A stretch of 64,000 nt of DNA, from contig CAJUKF010000001.1 in NCBI GenBank assembly GCA_910587355.1, positions 67,067 through 131,066 on the forward strand. Reading direction: 5' to 3'. Position 1 is the stretch's first letter. Each line of letters begins with the position of its first letter. Source of the DNA: an uncultured Muribaculaceae bacterium (GTDB lineage: Bacteria; Bacteroidota; Bacteroidia; Bacteroidales; Muribaculaceae). The position numbers and the translations under genes were made by a program. The notes beneath the pieces were generated by a model. That model was not told where the DNA came from. It made no database searches and saw only the letters and a program-made list of their open reading frames with translations. This document shows, one piece after another, positions 52,237 through 61,405 of the stretch.

Positions 52237-52268
52237 TTTGCGCACGTGCAAAAAAATGAGTACTTTTG
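52237..52268 (+). promoter_or_regulatory. Promoter of alaS
   Basis: TTTG (52237-52240), a 20-nt spacer and TACTTTTG (52261-52268) match the consensus exactly. Transcription would start near 52273, leaving a leader of about 65 nt. An ATG at 52246 in frame lies within the promoter and is rejected. Confidence 0.75.
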
Positions 52269-52338
52269 CGCTCTGAAATGCAAAATTAACAATTTTGTGT
52301 CACATATACCGCAAAAAATAAGAAAACTCCATAATACA

Positions 52339-54969
52339 ATGCTTACAGCAAAGGAAATACGCCAGTCGTTCAAAGACTATTTTGAATCGAAGGGCCATCA
52401 TATCGTGCCGTCGGCTCCCATGGTGATAAAGGATGACCCAACCCTGATGTTCACCAACGCCGGCATGAACCAGTTCAAGGATATCATACTCGGCACCAAG
52501 GTGCCGAAATACCGTCGCGTGGCCGACTCGCAGAAGTGTCTGCGAGTAAGCGGCAAGCACAACGACCTCGAGGAGGTCGGTCTCGACACCTATCATCACA
52601 CGATGTTCGAGATGCTCGGCAACTGGTCGTTCGGCGACTACTTCAAGGAAGTGGCCATTGACCAGGCATGGGAATTTCTTGTAGACGTGCTCAAACTCAA
52701 TCCCGAGCATCTCTATGCCACAGTCTTCGAAGGCTCGCCTTCGGAAGGCCTGGAGCGAGACAACGAGGCAGCCGCCTTCTGGCAGAAGCATCTGCCTGCC
52801 GACCATATCATCAACGGCAACAAGCACGACAACTTCTGGGAAATGGGGGACACGGGTCCCTGCGGACCCTGCTCCGAAATCCATATAGACATACGTCCGG
52901 CCGAAGAGCGCGCCAAAATATCGGGCCGCGAGCTGGTGAACCATGACCACCCTCAGGTGATTGAAATCTGGAACCTCGTGTTCATGCAGTATAACCGCAA
53001 GGCCGACGGTTCGCTCGAACCTCTGCCCGCCAAAGTGATAGATACCGGCATGGGCTTCGAGCGTCTGTGCATGGCCCTGCAGGGCAAGACGTCGAACTAT
53101 GACACCGACGTATTCACTCCCATTATCGCCAAAATCGCATCGCTTTCGGGCAAGGAGTACGGCAAGAATCATCAGGTGGACGTCGCCATGCGCGTCGTGG
53201 CCGACCATCTGCGCACGATTGCTTTCTCGATAGCCGACAATCAGCTTCCGTCGAATGCTAAGGCCGGTTATGTGATTCGCCGCATCCTGCGCCGTGCCGT
53301 GCGCTACGCCTATACCTTCCTCGACCAGAAACAGGCCTTCATGTACCGCCTGATAGACACGCTGATTGAGAATATGGGCGATGCCTATCCCGAATTAGGC
53401 GCCAACCGCGAACTGATTATGCGTGTGATTAAAGAGGAGGAGGACGCGTTCCTCCGCACACTTGAAAACGGCATCCGTCTGCTCGACGACGCAGTAAAAG
53501 CCGCCAGGGCCGAAGGCAAGACCGAAATTTCGGGCAAGCAGGCATTCACCCTCTATGACACCTACGGCTTCCCCCTTGACCTGACCGAGCTTATTCTTAA
53601 GGACTACGGCATGACCGTAGACCTCAAGGGCTTCGACGTAGAGATGGCCGCCCAGAAAGAGCGCGCACGCGCGGCAGCCGCCGTAGAGGCCGCCGACTGG
53701 GTGGTGGTCAATGAGGGCGAACCCGAATTCATCGGCTATGACAACACCGAGGCCGATGTGAAAATACTGCGTTACCGCCACGTGAAGCAGAAGAACCGCG
53801 AGTACTATCAGCTCATTCTCTCGGAGACTCCCTTCTACGCCGAGATGGGAGGTCAGGTAGGCGACCGCGGTACACTGACCGACAGTACTACCGGCGCGGT
53901 GACCGAGATTTACGACACCAAACGCGAGAACGGCGTGGGCGTGCATCTCGTGAAGCATCTGCCCGCGGATGTCAACGCTACTTTCCATGCGGCGATTGAC
54001 AAGGAAAACCGTATGGCGATTTCACGCAACCACACCGCCACACACCTTCTGCACCAGGCGCTGCGCGAGGTGCTCGGCTCACACGTGGAGCAGAAAGGCT
54101 CGCTTGTGACAGCCGACGGGCTCCGCTTTGACTTCTCGCACTTCCAGAAAGTGACTCCCGAAGAGCTGCGCAAGGTAGAGCGTCTTGCCAACCGCCGCGT
54201 GCGCGAGGCATATGCGCTTGACGAGCACCGCCATATGCCGATTGCCGAGGCAAAGGCCATGGGCGCCATGGCACTTTTCGGCGAGAAATACGGCGACGAT
54301 GTACGCGTTGTACGTTACGGTGATTCGATAGAGCTCTGCGGCGGTACACATGTAGCTAACTCCGGCAACATCGGCATGATACGCATTCTCTCTGAGAGCA
54401 GCATCGCCGCCGGTATCCGACGGATTGAGGCTGTGACCGGTACGGGTGTGGAAGATTTGCTGGACCATGCGGAGGATACTGTCAAGTCGATTTCGGCGAT
54501 GTTCAACAACGCTCCTGACCTTCTTGGTGCGCTGCGCAAGGCAATCGATGAGAACGCCGAACTGCGCAAGCAGGCTGAAGAGTATATGAAAGAGCGAATA
54601 GCCGCCCAGGCATCTTTGCTACTCGAAAAAGCCGTCGTGACCGAAAACGGCACGAAGATTGTGGGCCGTCAGGGCGTGGCAATGCCCGATGTTATAAAAG
54701 GTATTGCTTTCGCTGTTCGTGAACTTTCCCCTGAGGGTACGGCCTTCATAGCTGCCACACGCGATGCCGCCGGCAAGCCTCTGCTCACAGTTATGCTTAC
54801 CGAAGACCTTGCCAAGAGCGGTCTGAATGCATCGCAGATTGTGCGCGAAGCAGCCAGAAGCATCAAAGGCGGTGGCGGCGGCCAGCCGGGATTCGCGCAG
54901 GCCGGAGGCAAGGATGCCGAGGGTCTGTCGGTGGCTTTTGAGGCAATGATTAACGCCATAAAGCATTGA
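52339..54969 (+). CDS. alaS: Alanyl-tRNA synthetase
   Basis: AlaS charges tRNA-Ala and hydrolyses misacylated Ser-tRNA-Ala. The 876-residue protein begins MLTAKEIRQSFKDYF, the usual family start. The catalytic domain spans 1-250 (TNAGMNQFKDI; WEMGDTGPCGPCSEI). The editing domain has the zinc site NHTATHLLHQAL (HxxxH) and LCGGTHVANSG (CxxxH). The glycine-rich C-Ala/DHHA1 domain ends with KGGGGGQPGFAQAGGKD. It has its own consensus promoter and is followed by tRNA-Glu. Confidence 0.97.
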   Translation: MLTAKEIRQSFKDYFESKGHHIVPSAPMVIKDDPTLMFTNAGMNQFKDIILGTKVPKYRRVADSQKCLRVSGKHNDLEEVGLDTYHHTMFEMLGNWSFGDYFKEVAIDQAWEFLVDVLKLNPEHLYATVFEGSPSEGLERDNEAAAFWQKHLPADHIINGNKHDNFWEMGDTGPCGPCSEIHIDIRPAEERAKISGRELVNHDHPQVIEIWNLVFMQYNRKADGSLEPLPAKVIDTGMGFERLCMALQGKTSNYDTDVFTPIIAKIASLSGKEYGKNHQVDVAMRVVADHLRTIAFSIADNQLPSNAKAGYVIRRILRRAVRYAYTFLDQKQAFMYRLIDTLIENMGDAYPELGANRELIMRVIKEEEDAFLRTLENGIRLLDDAVKAARAEGKTEISGKQAFTLYDTYGFPLDLTELILKDYGMTVDLKGFDVEMAAQKERARAAAAVEAADWVVVNEGEPEFIGYDNTEADVKILRYRHVKQKNREYYQLILSETPFYAEMGGQVGDRGTLTDSTTGAVTEIYDTKRENGVGVHLVKHLPADVNATFHAAIDKENRMAISRNHTATHLLHQALREVLGSHVEQKGSLVTADGLRFDFSHFQKVTPEELRKVERLANRRVREAYALDEHRHMPIAEAKAMGAMALFGEKYGDDVRVVRYGDSIELCGGTHVANSGNIGMIRILSESSIAAGIRRIEAVTGTGVEDLLDHAEDTVKSISAMFNNAPDLLGALRKAIDENAELRKQAEEYMKERIAAQASLLLEKAVVTENGTKIVGRQGVAMPDVIKGIAFAVRELSPEGTAFIAATRDAAGKPLLTVMLTEDLAKSGLNASQIVREAARSIKGGGGGQPGFAQAGGKDAEGLSVAFEAMINAIKH

Positions 54970-55065
54970 TATAGTACAAAAAATAGCCGTGGGGAACGTT
55001 TTAAACAGTTTTTAATGGCTGTTTTTGTAAAAAAAACTTAAAATACATCATCGCGGCAGTTTATT

Positions 55066-55097
55066 TTTGGCCGCGTATGAAAAAATGCGTAAATTTG
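55066..55097 (+). promoter_or_regulatory. Promoter of the tRNA-Glu/rpsT/tRNA-Glu unit
   Basis: TTTG (55066-55069), a 20-nt spacer and TAAATTTG (55090-55097) match the consensus. The start near 55102 is about 15 nt before the tRNA. A weak 6-bp hairpin (55003-55026) after alaS may end the alaS transcript. Confidence 0.75.
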
Positions 55098-55116
55098 CAC
55101 TCGCAAATGACGCTAT

Positions 55117-55188
55117 GGTCCATTCGTCTATCGGTTAGGACGCAAGATTTTCATTCTTGAAAGAGGAGTTCGATTCTCCTATGGACTA
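55117..55188 (+). tRNA. tRNA-Glu (anticodon TTC), first copy
   Basis: The 72-nt cloverleaf has a 7-bp acceptor stem (GGTCCAT with ATGGACT, one G-U pair), the D-arm GTCTATCGGTTAGGAC, an anticodon stem CAAGA/TCTTG with the TTC anticodon at 55150-55152, and the T-arm AGGAGTTCGATTCTCCT. CCA is not encoded. It is identical to the copy at 55532 and lies 36 bp upstream of rpsT, on one transcript. Confidence 0.97.
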
Positions 55189-55224
55189 CAATTATAAATC
55201 AGACAAAAAAGAAATAACCATAAA

Positions 55225-55482
55225 ATGGCAAACCACGACTCTTCAAAAAAGCGTATCCGTCAGACAATCACCCGTCGTCTGCGTAACCGCTATTATGCCA
55301 AAACCGCTCGCAATGCTGTCCGTAATCTCCGCAAGATGACCGATAAGGCTGCTGCAGAAGCCCGTTACCGCGAAGTAACCGCAATGCTCGACCGTCTCGC
55401 TTCGAAGAACACAATTTCGAAGAATAAGGCATCGAACCTCAAGAGCAAGCTGGCCAAGCACATCGCCAAGCTCTCGGCCTAA
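55225..55482 (+). CDS. rpsT: 30S ribosomal protein S20
   Basis: S20 binds 16S rRNA early in small-subunit assembly. The 85-residue, highly basic, all-helical protein has the family start MANHDSSKKRIRQTITRRLRNRYYAKTARNAVRNLRKMTDK and a KASNLKSKLAKHIAKLSA end. It lies between two identical tRNA-Glu genes, so the mRNA is probably released by tRNA processing at both sides. The upstream tRNA promoter is the only promoter visible. Confidence 0.97.
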   Translation: MANHDSSKKRIRQTITRRLRNRYYAKTARNAVRNLRKMTDKAAAEARYREVTAMLDRLASKNTISKNKASNLKSKLAKHIAKLSA

Positions 55483-55531
55483 GGTGCGTACAATATAAGC
55501 TCCACGGTATTTTGTCGCCGGAGCTATTGAT

Positions 55532-55603
55532 GGTCCATTCGTCTATCGGTTAGGACGCAAGATTTTCATTCTTGAAAGAGGAGTTCGATTCTCCTATGGA
55601 CTA
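55532..55603 (+). tRNA. tRNA-Glu (anticodon TTC), second copy
   Basis: The sequence is identical, over all 72 nt, to the copy at 55117-55188, so the pair is a recent duplication or kept equal by gene conversion. It is followed directly by a strong terminator. A 6-bp inverted repeat (AGCTCC/GGAGCT) lies between rpsT and this tRNA. Confidence 0.97.
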
Positions 55604-55610
55604 CTGTTTC

Positions 55611-55642
55611 AGTTCCGACCAATGTTGGTTGGAACTTTTTTT
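55611..55642 (+). terminator. Rho-independent terminator of the tRNA-Glu/rpsT unit
   Basis: AGTTCCGACC (55611-55620) pairs with GGTTGGAACT (55627-55636), nine Watson-Crick pairs and one wobble, around a 6-nt loop, followed by a run of T (55636-55642). It ends the unit 8 bp after the second tRNA. Confidence 0.9.
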
Positions 55643-55653
55643 AATTATATGTT

Positions 55654-56271
55654 ATGATACGCAATCTGCTATTCGACCTCGGCGGCGTAATTATGGACAT
55701 CGAGCGCCAGAATTGTGTTGACGCTTTCGAGCGGCTTGGACTGAAGAACGCCGACAGTTACTTCGGCCTCTACGCCCAGGCCGGAATTTTCATGGACATC
55801 GAAGACGGCACGGCTACCGAAGAGCAGTTCCATGCCGCGCTGCGCGGACTTCTCCCCGAGGGTACGACCGACGCGCAGATTGACGGAGCATTCATGAAAT
55901 TTCTTACGGGCATACCTGTGGAGCGGCTGCGCGCCCTGCAGCGTCTGCGTGCCGAGGGCTACCGCATATATCTGCTGAGCAATACCAATCCGATAATGTG
56001 GAACGGAATGATACGCAGCGAGTTCGAGAAAGACGGACACCGCCGCGAGGATTATTTCGACGGTATGGTGACCTCGTTCGAGGCTCATTGCGCCAAGCCG
56101 TCGCCCGAAATATTTCGTGTGCTCGAAAGCCGCTACGGCATAGTGCCCGAAGAGACGCTTTTCTTCGATGATTCGGAGACGAATGTTAAGGCGGCCGAGA
56201 AACTCGGTTTCAAGGGCGATGTTGTAAAGCCCGGCACAGAATTCACCGACTATCTGCCCGAAAAGGAATGA
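55654..56271 (+). CDS. HAD-superfamily hydrolase (phosphatase-like)
   Basis: The 205-residue protein has motif I FDLGGVIMD (nucleophile Asp near 8 and second Asp), motif II LLSNTN (near 110), the motif III lysine (SFEAHCAKPSPEIF) and motif IV FFDDSETNV. The cap is helical (C1, about 18-90). Such enzymes are phosphatases of the beta-PGM/sugar-phosphate type. It overlaps the ribF start by 4 bp, so it might act in flavin or FMN metabolism, but the substrate is unknown. Confidence 0.92.
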   Translation: MIRNLLFDLGGVIMDIERQNCVDAFERLGLKNADSYFGLYAQAGIFMDIEDGTATEEQFHAALRGLLPEGTTDAQIDGAFMKFLTGIPVERLRALQRLRAEGYRIYLLSNTNPIMWNGMIRSEFEKDGHRREDYFDGMVTSFEAHCAKPSPEIFRVLESRYGIVPEETLFFDDSETNVKAAEKLGFKGDVVKPGTEFTDYLPEKE

Positions 56272-57149
56272 GCGGGGTGCGGTATATCGCCACAGCGGGA
56301 ATGTTTGACGGCGTACACCGCGGACATCAGTTCGTACTGCGCAGTCTTGCCGACGAGGCACGGAAGCGGGGGCTTGAACCGGTGGTGTTTACTTTCGAAC
56401 CTCATCCCATGGCGATTGTCGCACCCGACAAAGCACCGCAGTTGCTCACGTCGCCGGCCCGGCGCGAGGAGCTGATAAAATCGCTTACGGGCGTACAGCG
56501 CGTCGAGACTATTGAGGCCACGGCGGAATTTCTTGCGCGCGATGCCCGTTCGTTTCTCTGCGAGATTCACGGGCGGTGCGGCGTAGATGTGTTCCTTATG
56601 GGCTTCAACAATCATATTGGGAGTGACCGTGCCGTAGCAACTGACCTTGCCGAGGCACCGGTAGAAGTGCGCGAACTGCTTCCGTTTCCTGACGGCCGCG
56701 ATGTGAGCAGTTCGGCGGTGCGCAGAGCCATAGCGGCAAGTGATTTCGCAGGAGCCGAGACGCTTATGGGCCATAAATGGCTGTACGACGGCATCGTGGT
56801 ACACGGGCATCAGCTCGGCCGCACAATCGGTTTTCCAACGGCCAACATAGAGCCAGCGGTGCCCGGCCTCCTACTACCTCCGGCGGGTGTCTATGCAGTC
56901 GACGTGAGGCTGCCTGACGGACGCGAACACCGCGGAATGGCAAATATAGGCACCCGTCCCACCGTGAGCGGCCACGGCACGACGTTTGAAGTAAACATAT
57001 TCGGTTTCGAGGGAAATCTCTACGGCAGTCCGGTAGAAGTGCGTTTTCTGAAGCGTCTGCGCGCCGAGCGTCCTTTCGGCTCGCTTGAAGAACTCAAGGC
57101 GCAACTCGAGGCCGACCGGAGGCAGGCAAAAGCGGTGGCGTGTAAATAA
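56268..57149 (+). CDS. ribF: Bifunctional riboflavin kinase/FAD synthetase
   Basis: RibF phosphorylates riboflavin to FMN and adenylates it to FAD. The 293-residue protein has an N-terminal nucleotidyltransferase half with GMFDGVHRGHQFVLRSL (HxGH-type), FEPHPMA and DGRDVSSSAVRRAI. The C-terminal flavokinase half has GRTIGFPTANIEP and GMANIGTRPT. The ATG overlaps the HAD gene stop as ATGA. Together with RibBA at 40.9 kb it shows riboflavin made and converted to cofactors. Confidence 0.95.
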   Translation: MSGVRYIATAGMFDGVHRGHQFVLRSLADEARKRGLEPVVFTFEPHPMAIVAPDKAPQLLTSPARREELIKSLTGVQRVETIEATAEFLARDARSFLCEIHGRCGVDVFLMGFNNHIGSDRAVATDLAEAPVEVRELLPFPDGRDVSSSAVRRAIAASDFAGAETLMGHKWLYDGIVVHGHQLGRTIGFPTANIEPAVPGLLLPPAGVYAVDVRLPDGREHRGMANIGTRPTVSGHGTTFEVNIFGFEGNLYGSPVEVRFLKRLRAERPFGSLEELKAQLEADRRQAKAVACK

Positions 57150-57223
57150 ATTGTGCGCCGCAACAATTTTTCGGCCCGTTTACTTGTTATAGAATTAAAC
57201 ACCCACGTTTCGACCATAGCATT

Positions 57224-58891
57224 ATGAAAAGAATACTCGGCATCATCGCCATCATACTCTGCATAGGAGCTGCTATCGCGGCCAATGACTCGCGCGGCGA
57301 GCGAAAGGACCGTTTTTCGCGCAAGCTCGGCACCTTCAACACTATCGTAAAGGAGCTTCAGACCAATTATGTCGACACGCTCGACGCCAACACAATCATG
57401 GACAAGACCATAGGAGCGCTCCTGTATCAGATAGACCCTTATACAGAGTATTATCCTGCCGGCGACCAGGACGAGATTCTGTCGATTTCGGAAGGCAAAT
57501 ACGCCGGCATCGGCTCTTTTATCTCGCGGCGCGGGGATATAACCATATTCAGTGAGCCTCAATGGGGTTCACCGGCCCGCAAAGGGGGGATTCGCGCCGG
57601 GGATATCATTCTGGCAATCAACGGTGACTCAATCACATCGAAAACTCCGGTGAGCGATGTGAGCAAACGGCTCCGGGGACAGGCCGGAACAGAGGTGAAA
57701 ATCGACGTGCGACGTCCTCATGTGGCCGATTCGCTGCTGTCGTTCAACATCATCCGCAGTGATATCAAAATCAATCCGTTGCCTTACTACGGAGTGGCCG
57801 ACAACGGCGTGGGGTACATAAAGCTCACCACTTTCAACGAAAACAGCGCGCGCGAGGTGCGTGACGCCGTTCTGTCAATGCTCCGAAATCCGAATCTGAA
57901 GGGTATCGTGATTGACCTCCGCGACAACGGAGGCGGCCTGCTCGAGAGCGCGGTGCAGATTGCGTCGTATTTCGTGCCGAAAGGGACTGAGATAGTGCGC
58001 ACGAAGGGGCGTAACCCTCACGACGAGCGTGTGTTCAAGACTACGGGTCAGCCCCTTGACCTTAAGCTGCCGCTTGCCATTCTCATCAACGAGAACACCG
58101 CATCCGCATCGGAGATTCTGTCGGGTTCGATGCAAGACCTCGACCGTGCCGTGATAGTCGGCGAGCGCTCGTACGGCAAGGGCCTGGTGCAGACCACACG
58201 TCCGTTGCCTTACGATGATTTGCTCAAAATCACGACAGGCCGCTACTACATTCCTTCGGGCCGTCTGATTCAGGCACTCGACTATTCGCACCGTAATCCC
58301 GACGGTTCGCCGGCGCGTACGCCTGACTCGCTGACGCATGAATTCGCCACACGTGCGGGACGAATCGTACGCGACGGCGGCGGCATTACTCCCGATGTGC
58401 ATGTGACGACTCCCGACGGAAACCGTCTGCTATACAATATCGTGGCGGATTTCTGGGCTTATGACTATGCCACGAAGTACTATGCGGAGCATCCGGATTC
58501 GGTTTCGCCGGATTCGCTGCGCGTGACTGACGAGATGTTCGAGGCTTTCAAGGCGTCGATTGACCCTTCGCGCTTCAAATATGACAAGCAGTGCGAGTCG
58601 GGGCTGCAGTATCTGCGCGAGGCGGCCGAGACCGAAGGATATATGACGGATTCGGTGGCCGCACAGTTCGACATACTCGGCAAAATGCTGCATCATGACC
58701 TCAGCCATGACCTTGACCTCAACCGCAAGGACATAATTGAAATTATCGACAATGAGCTTGCCCTGCGGTATTTCAGTGACGCCGACCGTGTGCGGCGCAC
58801 CCTCCCGTCGGACAGCACATTGGCTGCTGCATATGAGGTGATTCTTGCGCCGGAGCACTACAAGGCCATTCTCTCTAAAAAGAAAGAGTGA
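57224..58891 (+). CDS. S41-family C-terminal processing protease
   Basis: The 555-residue protein has a signal or membrane anchor (about 3-21), a helical N-terminal region, a PDZ domain (about 87-185) and a protease core. The core includes GVGYIKLTTFNENSAREV, IDLRDNGGGLLESAVQIA, the catalytic serine in TASASEILSGSMQD and the lysine in SYGKGLVQ. The long C-terminal region (about 400-555) is an extra domain seen in Bacteroidota homologues. It degrades or processes envelope proteins. It lies between ribF and the radical SAM gene, with its own leader. Confidence 0.93.
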   Translation: MKRILGIIAIILCIGAAIAANDSRGERKDRFSRKLGTFNTIVKELQTNYVDTLDANTIMDKTIGALLYQIDPYTEYYPAGDQDEILSISEGKYAGIGSFISRRGDITIFSEPQWGSPARKGGIRAGDIILAINGDSITSKTPVSDVSKRLRGQAGTEVKIDVRRPHVADSLLSFNIIRSDIKINPLPYYGVADNGVGYIKLTTFNENSAREVRDAVLSMLRNPNLKGIVIDLRDNGGGLLESAVQIASYFVPKGTEIVRTKGRNPHDERVFKTTGQPLDLKLPLAILINENTASASEILSGSMQDLDRAVIVGERSYGKGLVQTTRPLPYDDLLKITTGRYYIPSGRLIQALDYSHRNPDGSPARTPDSLTHEFATRAGRIVRDGGGITPDVHVTTPDGNRLLYNIVADFWAYDYATKYYAEHPDSVSPDSLRVTDEMFEAFKASIDPSRFKYDKQCESGLQYLREAAETEGYMTDSVAAQFDILGKMLHHDLSHDLDLNRKDIIEIIDNELALRYFSDADRVRRTLPSDSTLAAAYEVILAPEHYKAILSKKKE

Positions 58892-58951
58892 ACGAAAAAA
58901 ATAGTAATATGCCTGTCGGATTACACAGGTGATTTACCAATTATTTATCCC

Positions 58952-60394
58952 ATGAAAATTACTTTTTTGGTGCCCCCGTGCTATGACAACCGTCAGCCTG
59001 CCGAACGCTCTGCAGGGTGCACGCGTATCGTATATCCGATGATAAACATATATGAATTAACGCTTGCCGCATATCTGCGCGAGAATCTTCTCTGCGAATG
59101 TGTCCTGCGTGATTTCGTGTATCCTCTCTTGCCACAGTCTGACTATGATGAGTTCGTGTCATCCGACGATAGCGATTTCTATTTCATCTGGTCCGTGAAT
59201 CTTTCGATAACAAGTGATTCGCACGCTCTCGCTATCCTGCGGCGTTACCGCAAGGAGACCCCGGTGGTCTTTGTAGGGCCGGGCCCGACCTTCTATTCCT
59301 CAAAGTGTATGGCTGATGCGAATGTCTACGTGGTGAGAGGTGAACCGGAAGAGTCTGCGCTCGAGCTGGTGCGCAGCCTTGCGATGCATCAGCCGCTCGA
59401 TGGCGTGAAGGGTATCTCCTATCTTAAAGATGGTAAGCTGGTCAGCAATCCGCCCCGTCCTCTGGCTAAGAATCTTGACTCTTTCCCCTTCCCCGCGCGC
59501 GATTTACTCGGTGACCGAATATATCATAACCCGAAGCTGAAGACCGGCCCTTACACTACGATGTTCACTTCGCGCAACTGTCCGTATCACTGCATCTACT
59601 GTGTGCCGTCGTCGCTCACGTTCGCCCGTGAGATTGAATACAAAGCCAACAACGGCGGCCATAAGCCCACGATTGGTTTCCGCACACCCGAAAGTGTCGA
59701 TAAGGAACTCAGCCAGCTTGTGGCGCAAGGATACAAGGCAATCGGATTTATGGATGATAATTTCATCTGGAATGAGCAACGCACCGCTGCTCTGTGCGCC
59801 ATATTTCGCAAATACGGCATCGTGTGGGGTTGCCAGGCACGTGTTGACGCTATTACGGAGCCGATAGCCAGGATGCTCTCGGAATCCGGCTGCCGCTACG
59901 TGGATTTGGGGGTGGAATCATTTGATGCTGAAATCCTTAAATATGTCAAGAAAGGAATAACACCGGATGATATCTACCGCGCCGTAGGGTTGCTGAAGAA
60001 ATATGGCGTGCCGGTGAAACTGAACATTCTGATTGGTTGCTCTCCATTAGAAACTCGCGAAACAGTGAAGCACACCTTTCGCGAGGCAAAGAAACTCAAT
60101 GTTGACCAGGTGATGTTTAACATTGTGTCTCCCTTCCCAGGAACTGAATATTATGGCATCTGTAAGGAAAACGGCTGGATTAAAGGCGGTGAATATCGTC
60201 CCACCGACGTGCAGCAGGAGTCTATTCTCAATCTTCCGCATCTTACAGCAGAGGAAATGGAGAGACTTCTTTTCCGCAATAATCTCAGCTATTATCTCTC
60301 GCCTCGCTTTATCGCGAAGCAGATTGTCAGATTCTCATCCTTCTCTGAATTCAAGGCCTCGCTCAAGGCTTTGAAACTCAAACTGTTCCATTGA
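58952..60394 (+). CDS. B12-binding-domain radical SAM protein
   Basis: The 480-residue protein has a Rossmann-like cobalamin-binding-type domain (about 1-150), no clear DxHxxG motif, and a radical SAM core. The CxxxCxxC cluster is visible in NCPYHCIYC (near 210), with FMDDNFIW and a GVESFDAEIL motif. Its closest architecture is that of B12-radical SAM methyltransferases and BchE-like enzymes acting on lipids, hopanoids or natural products. The product is unknown. It is followed after 15 bp by a GT2 gene, so a lipid or glycan modification pathway is possible. Confidence 0.88.
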   Translation: MKITFLVPPCYDNRQPAERSAGCTRIVYPMINIYELTLAAYLRENLLCECVLRDFVYPLLPQSDYDEFVSSDDSDFYFIWSVNLSITSDSHALAILRRYRKETPVVFVGPGPTFYSSKCMADANVYVVRGEPEESALELVRSLAMHQPLDGVKGISYLKDGKLVSNPPRPLAKNLDSFPFPARDLLGDRIYHNPKLKTGPYTTMFTSRNCPYHCIYCVPSSLTFAREIEYKANNGGHKPTIGFRTPESVDKELSQLVAQGYKAIGFMDDNFIWNEQRTAALCAIFRKYGIVWGCQARVDAITEPIARMLSESGCRYVDLGVESFDAEILKYVKKGITPDDIYRAVGLLKKYGVPVKLNILIGCSPLETRETVKHTFREAKKLNVDQVMFNIVSPFPGTEYYGICKENGWIKGGEYRPTDVQQESILNLPHLTAEEMERLLFRNNLSYYLSPRFIAKQIVRFSSFSEFKASLKALKLKLFH

Positions 60395-60409
60395 CATTAC
60401 TGTTTTTGT

Positions 60410-61174
60410 ATGCTGAACCTCTCAATTGTCATACTGACATGCAACCAGAAAGCATATACCGTGCGGGTGCTTTCTTCGCTACGCGATTTGATGCGCGAAG
60501 AATCAGAGACAGAGGTGATAATCATCGACAACGGGTCGACCGATGGCACGGATGAAGCTGTGGCCGCAATGTGTCTCGGTTGGGGAAAACGCCTTACTTA
60601 CAGATGTCTTGACCGCAATATTGGCGTAGCTGCCGGACGCAACGCAGGATTGAGCATTGCCTCTCGTGATGCGATACTGATTCTTGACAACGATACGATA
60701 GTCAGTGCTGATGCCATCCGCTATCTTTATCATCGACTGATGAACGATTCCACAATCGGACTGATAGCCCCGGCTCTCCATTCACCGGAAGGTACTCTGC
60801 AGGAGAGCGCAAAACCGTATCCCGGCTTAGGAATCAAACTGCGTCACTTTATTTCGCAGCACTGGCGTCGCCACGATGAAGCCGCGCCGCCCAGAGAATG
60901 TGAACCGGACTACGTGATGGGTGCCTGTCAGATGTTTCGCCGAGAGACCCAGCAGCTGGTCGGACCGTTCGACGAGCATATCTTCTACGGCCCCGAAGAC
61001 GCCGATTTCTGCCTCCGGGTTCGCGCCCAGGGGCTCCGTGTAATCTATGCCCCTGCCGTCTGCATCATCCACGACTGGCAGCGTGCCACTTCACGTCAAC
61101 GCTTCAGCCGCCTTTCCATGCTCCATATCCGTGCCCTTTTGTACTTCTACCGCAAGCACAGTCGCATCTTCTGA
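60410..61174 (+). CDS. GT2-family glycosyltransferase
   Basis: The 254-residue protein has the GT-A fold with IVILTCNQKAYTVRVLSSL, the nucleotide-sugar motif NGSTDGTDEAV (about 43-53) and the metal-binding LDNDT (92-96, DxD-like). The GACQMFRRE and FYGPEDADFCLRVRAQGLRVIYAP segments contain the ED-type catalytic acid. No membrane helix is seen; it likely works on a cytoplasmic lipid-linked acceptor. It is cotranscribed with the radical SAM gene. The donor sugar is unknown. Confidence 0.9.
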   Translation: MLNLSIVILTCNQKAYTVRVLSSLRDLMREESETEVIIIDNGSTDGTDEAVAAMCLGWGKRLTYRCLDRNIGVAAGRNAGLSIASRDAILILDNDTIVSADAIRYLYHRLMNDSTIGLIAPALHSPEGTLQESAKPYPGLGIKLRHFISQHWRRHDEAAPPRECEPDYVMGACQMFRRETQQLVGPFDEHIFYGPEDADFCLRVRAQGLRVIYAPAVCIIHDWQRATSRQRFSRLSMLHIRALLYFYRKHSRIF

Positions 61175-61405
61175 CCGCTTTGCCGTATGCCGTCATAAGA
61201 TGAATGGAATTATGTCCGTCTGATGATTTATGCTCAAAATCTGGGATTATTTGCGTAAATTGTGACAATAATCATTGTTTTTGCAACTCATCAACGATTT
61301 ATAATCTATGGAAAAAACAGCCTATACGGAATAATAATCCCTTTATCGGATTTATAGGCTCCGTAATAATTTTTGCATTGCAAAGCAAAAGGAATGCAGA
61401 AGATG

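Noticed and set aside
52300..53208. 302-codon open frame opposite alaS
   Set aside because: Antisense shadow of a well-defined alanyl-tRNA synthetase; no motif of its own.
54999..55030. Hairpin with T run after alaS
   Set aside because: Six AT-rich pairs with a long loop; too weak to call as a terminator with confidence.
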